A stretch of 15,639 nt of DNA from the NCBI GenBank assembly GCA_900553475.1, contig USEF01000019.1, forward strand, positions 1 to 15,639, read 5' to 3'. The position numbers and the translations under genes are program-made. The notes below the pieces were generated by a model. The model had not been told where the DNA came from. It made no database searches and saw only the letters and a list, made by a program, of their open reading frames with translations. Shown in pieces: positions 13,564 to 15,639 of this stretch; the stretch's first letter is position 1; every line of letters begins with the position of its first letter. The DNA is from an uncultured Collinsella sp. (lineage in GTDB: Bacteria > Actinomycetota > Coriobacteriia > Coriobacteriales > Coriobacteriaceae).

Positions 13564-14868
13564 ATGCAGACGATCTACCAGAAGATGGAAACCACCGAAC
13601 TCGATGCCGCCATCGAGGTGCTCAAAGCCGAGGTCGCCGAGGTCAAGGCCAAGGGCCTGGCGCTCGATATGGCCCGCGGCAAGCCGTCGCCCTCCCAGGT
13701 GGACATCTCTCGACCCATGCTCGATATCCTCAATGCCGATGCCGATCTGCACGACGGCAACGTCGATTGTTCCAACTACGGCTGCTTTGAGGGCATTCCC
13801 TCGGCACGCAAGCTGGCAGGGGGGTTCTTGGGCTGCCCCGCCGAGCAGACGCTCGTGCTGGGTTCATCGAGCCTGCTGATTGAGCACGATATCGCCGGTA
13901 TGTTCTGGCGCTGCGGCTCGTGCGGCAGCGAGCCTTGGGAGGCTTACGAGGCCGCGCATGACGGCAAGAAGGTCAAGTTCCTGTGCCCTGTTCCCGGCTA
14001 CGACCGCCACTTTGGCATCACCGCCGACCTGGGTATCGAGAACGTCCCCGTCGCGATGACCGACAACGGCCCCGACATGGACGAGATCGAGCGCCTGGTT
14101 GCCGCCGACGATTCCATCAAGGGTATCTGGTGCGTGCCCAAGTATTCCAACCCCACGGGCATCACCTTTAGCGAGGACACTGTGCGCCGCCTGGTCGAGA
14201 TGCCCACGGCCGCGCCCGATTTCCGCATCTTCTGGGATAACGCCTACTGCGTGCACGACCTGTACGACGAGACCGACGAGCTCGCCAACATCTTCGATCT
14301 TGCCCGCGCGGCGGGCACCGAGGACCGCGTGGTGGCCTTTGCCTCGACGTCCAAGATCACCTTCCCGGGCGCCGGTATCGGCTTTATCGGTGCGAGCCCC
14401 GCGGTTATCGCGGAGTTCTCCAAGCGCCTGAAGGCCGGCCTCATCAGTGCTGATAAGCTCAACCAACTGCGCCACGTGCGCTTCCTTCCCACCATCGAGG
14501 CGGTCAAGGAGCACATGAAAAAGCATGCCGAGTTTTTGCGCCCGCGCTTTGAGGCCGTTGAGCGCAAGCTCACCGAGGGCCTGGGCGATACGGGTTGCGC
14601 CACCTGGACGCATCCCCGCGGCGGCTACTTTGTAAGCTTCGATGGTCCCGAGGGCTCGGCCCGGAAGGTTGCTGCGCTTTGCGCCGACCTGGGCGTTAAG
14701 CTCACGCCGGCCGGTGCCACCTGGCCCTATGGCAAGGATCCGCGCGACACCAACATCCGCATCGCGCCGAGCTATCCCACGGTCGAGGACCTAGAGGCTG
14801 CGCTCGATGTGCTGGTGCTGGCCGTCAAGCTCGTCGCTGCCGAGCTTGCGCGTGCCGAGCGCGCCTAA
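13564..14868 (+). CDS. PLP-dependent aspartate aminotransferase, actinobacterial Rv3722c-like type
   Basis: The 434-residue fold-type I aminotransferase is expected to exchange the amino group between aspartate and 2-oxoglutarate, linking carbon and nitrogen metabolism. Landmarks are ALDMARGKPSP near the N-terminus, NYGCFEGIPSAR, the substrate/cofactor region PKYSNPTGITFS, WDNAYCVHDLY, and the PLP lysine K264 in STSKITFPGAG. The late motif RIAPSYPTVEDLE is typical. Length and motif order match the group that includes Mycobacterium tuberculosis Rv3722c, shown to be an aspartate aminotransferase, rather than classic AspC. AAAGG at 13551-13555 precedes the ATG by eight bases. The STAS gene follows after 51 bases without a clear terminator, so the two may share a transcript. 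Confidence 0.9.
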   Translation: MQTIYQKMETTELDAAIEVLKAEVAEVKAKGLALDMARGKPSPSQVDISRPMLDILNADADLHDGNVDCSNYGCFEGIPSARKLAGGFLGCPAEQTLVLGSSSLLIEHDIAGMFWRCGSCGSEPWEAYEAAHDGKKVKFLCPVPGYDRHFGITADLGIENVPVAMTDNGPDMDEIERLVAADDSIKGIWCVPKYSNPTGITFSEDTVRRLVEMPTAAPDFRIFWDNAYCVHDLYDETDELANIFDLARAAGTEDRVVAFASTSKITFPGAGIGFIGASPAVIAEFSKRLKAGLISADKLNQLRHVRFLPTIEAVKEHMKKHAEFLRPRFEAVERKLTEGLGDTGCATWTHPRGGYFVSFDGPEGSARKVAALCADLGVKLTPAGATWPYGKDPRDTNIRIAPSYPTVEDLEAALDVLVLAVKLVAAELARAERA

Positions 14869-14919
14869 CGCGCGGCTTCCCGTACTATCCGCACTTTCGA
14901 TACGTAAAGGAGCGTATAC

Positions 14920-15234
14920 ATGGATTTGGGTATTTCCACCAACCCCACGCCAGAGCTCTACACCATTAAGGTAACCGGCGAGATCGATATCTCTAACGCC
15001 GATAGCCTGCGCAATGCCATCGACCTGGCGCTCGAGCAGCCCACTGAGGCCGTTGAGCTCGATTTTGCCCAGGTGAGCTACATCGATTCGACGGGCATTG
15101 GTGTGCTCGTGGGCGTCGCGCACCACGCGGCCGACCACGACAAGCGCTTTAGCTGCACCAATGTGCAGCCCCCGGTGATGCGCGTGGTTCAGCTGTTGGG
15201 TGTCGACCAGGAGATTTCGATTACCGCTGCATAA
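14920..15234 (+). CDS. STAS-domain protein, anti-sigma factor antagonist-like
   Basis: The 104-residue single-domain protein resembles SpoIIAA/RsbV antagonists, which when unphosphorylated bind an anti-sigma kinase and free a sigma factor. The motif LDFAQVSYIDSTGIGVLVG carries the conserved phosphorylatable serine, S57. The N-terminal KVTGEIDISNADSLR is also typical. AAAGGAG at 14906-14912 sets the start; this ribosome site lies in the loop of a short ATACG/CGTAT inverted repeat (14900-14904 and 14913-14917). No kinase, phosphatase or sigma factor gene is next to it in the window, so its partner is unknown. Other roles of lone STAS proteins are possible. Confidence 0.9.
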   Translation: MDLGISTNPTPELYTIKVTGEIDISNADSLRNAIDLALEQPTEAVELDFAQVSYIDSTGIGVLVGVAHHAADHDKRFSCTNVQPPVMRVVQLLGVDQEISITAA

Positions 15235-15239
15235 CCTTT

Positions 15240-15253
15240 GCCCTCAAAAGGGC
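15240..15253 (+). terminator. Weak hairpin after the STAS gene
   Basis: GCCCT and AGGGC form a 5-bp stem with a CAAA loop, five bases after the STAS stop codon. The following sequence has only a TTT a few bases later. It is a poor terminator at best. Confidence 0.3.
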
Positions 15254-15283
15254 GTGCCGTTTGGCATATGTTTGTGATGCGCT

Positions 15284-15312
15284 CGGACGTTTTGGCGTCC
15301 GGGCGCTATACT
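15284..15312 (+). promoter_or_regulatory. Candidate Tat-gene -10 box with adjacent dyad
   Basis: TATACT at 15307-15312 is preceded by a perfect 6-bp inverted repeat, CGGACG/CGTCCG (15284-15289 and 15296-15301), which occupies the place of the -35 region. The dyad may be an operator or the end of the previous transcript. There is no good -35 match. Confidence 0.35.
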
Positions 15313-15355
15313 TGACCGAATGAATAGACGAGTTCCGGCCGAATGGCGCGGTGCG

Positions 15356-15375
15356 GGCTCGACTCACATCGAGCC
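15356..15375 (+). other. Leader hairpin just upstream of the Tat gene ribosome site
   Basis: GGCTCGA (15356-15362) and TCGAGCC (15369-15375) form a perfect 7-bp stem with a 6-base loop. The GGAGG ribosome site starts three bases later at 15378. The arrangement resembles the hairpin before nhaA. Confidence 0.5.
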
Positions 15376-15387
15376 TTGGAGGTATGT

Positions 15388-15639
15388 GTGTTTGGTATTG
15401 GAGAGGGTGAGCTCGCGATCATCGTGGTCTTCGGCTTTTTGCTGTTTGGCCCGGATAAGCTCCCACAGATGGGCCGTACGATCGGCCGTGCCATCCGTCA
15501 GTTCCGCGAGACGCAGGAAAAGATGACGGCCGTTGTTCAGTCCGAGATTATCGATCCGGTAAGCGAGGCCGCATCGGCCCCGGTCAAGCCCAAGAAGGCT
15601 GCCGTCGATGACGATTCCGATGCGGACGAGGATGCTGCC
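15388..15639 (+). CDS. Sec-independent protein translocase TatA/TatB family, N-terminal part, runs off the window
   Basis: The frame opens with GTG at 15388, five bases after GGAGG (15378-15382), and stays open for 84 codons to the window end. The product begins FGIGEGELAIIVVFGFLLFG, a short membrane helix, followed by the FGPDKLP hinge and an amphipathic helix (GRTIGRAIRQFRETQEK). This is the TatA/TatB plan, for moving folded proteins across the membrane. Glu at position 8 matches Glu8 of E. coli TatB, leaning toward a TatB or dual TatA/B role. The tail is Ala/Pro/Lys- then Asp-rich. The GTG start and missing stop codon make it easy to miss; an ORF in another frame over it (15320-15526) is a shadow. 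A tatC gene would be expected to the right. Confidence 0.88.
   Translation, partial: MFGIGEGELAIIVVFGFLLFGPDKLPQMGRTIGRAIRQFRETQEKMTAVVQSEIIDPVSEAASAPVKPKKAAVDDDSDADEDAA

Noticed and set aside
14859..14873. GCGCG/CGCGC hairpin over the aminotransferase stop codon
   Set aside because: A 5-bp stem without a T-run; not enough for a terminator call.
15320..15526. 68-codon plus-strand open frame at the right end
   Set aside because: It is out of frame with the GTG-started TatA/B gene, which has clear Tat motifs and a ribosome site.
1..15639. CRISPR array, tRNA/rRNA genes, insertion sequences, prophage or toxin-antitoxin genes
   Set aside because: No regularly spaced repeats, tRNA-like cloverleaf, transposase or integrase motif was seen on either strand.

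Overview
The window is high-GC, densely coding bacterial DNA. Gene content, the actinobacterial (Rv3722c-like) aspartate aminotransferase, the codon bias and recurring palindromic intergenic repeats fit a gut coriobacterium such as Collinsella. That assignment is inference from general familiarity, not from a database search. No rRNA, tRNA, CRISPR array, transposase or phage gene was found.

Layout: (1) 1-192, a possible N-terminal scrap of a leftward gene and a 44-bp hairpin repeat. (2) 277-3177, a PcrA/UvrD-type helicase with an unusual Pro/Ala-rich insertion. (3) 3178-3458, gene-free, with a 130-bp near-perfect palindrome and two terminator-like hairpins. (4) 3459-10355, a sugar locus: leftward manA and a GntR/UTRA regulator, diverging from a GH1 6-phospho-beta-glycosidase and the IIC, IIB and IIA parts of a lactose/cellobiose-family PTS, then a ROK sugar kinase beyond a strong terminator. 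(5) 10524-11447, Mn-dependent family II pyrophosphatase, with terminator. (6) 11715-13073, NhaA antiporter with a terminator-like hairpin in its leader. (7) 13160-13414, a small leftward protein of unknown function. (8) 13564-14868, aspartate aminotransferase, then a STAS-domain protein (14920-15234). (9) 15388 to the right edge, the start of a TatA/TatB-family translocase gene with a GTG start.

How the genes work together: the sugar locus has the same family set as the Bacillus subtilis gmu (glucomannan utilisation) operon: PTS IIB/IIA/IIC, GH1 phospho-glycosidase, GntR/UTRA repressor, ROK kinase and mannose-6-phosphate isomerase. Only the secreted mannanase is absent here. The simplest reading is import and phosphorylation of a beta-linked gluco/manno-disaccharide, intracellular cleavage, phosphorylation of the free hexose by the ROK kinase, and conversion of mannose-6-phosphate to fructose-6-phosphate by ManA. 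The divergent intergenic region carries three copies of an octamer (TTACTTTT/AAAAGTAA) placed over both candidate promoters, a plausible operator set.

The most unusual non-coding content is a set of palindromic repeats: a 44-bp repeat at 72 and 10357, a second family at 5366, 5429 and 9309, and the single 130-bp palindrome at 3185.
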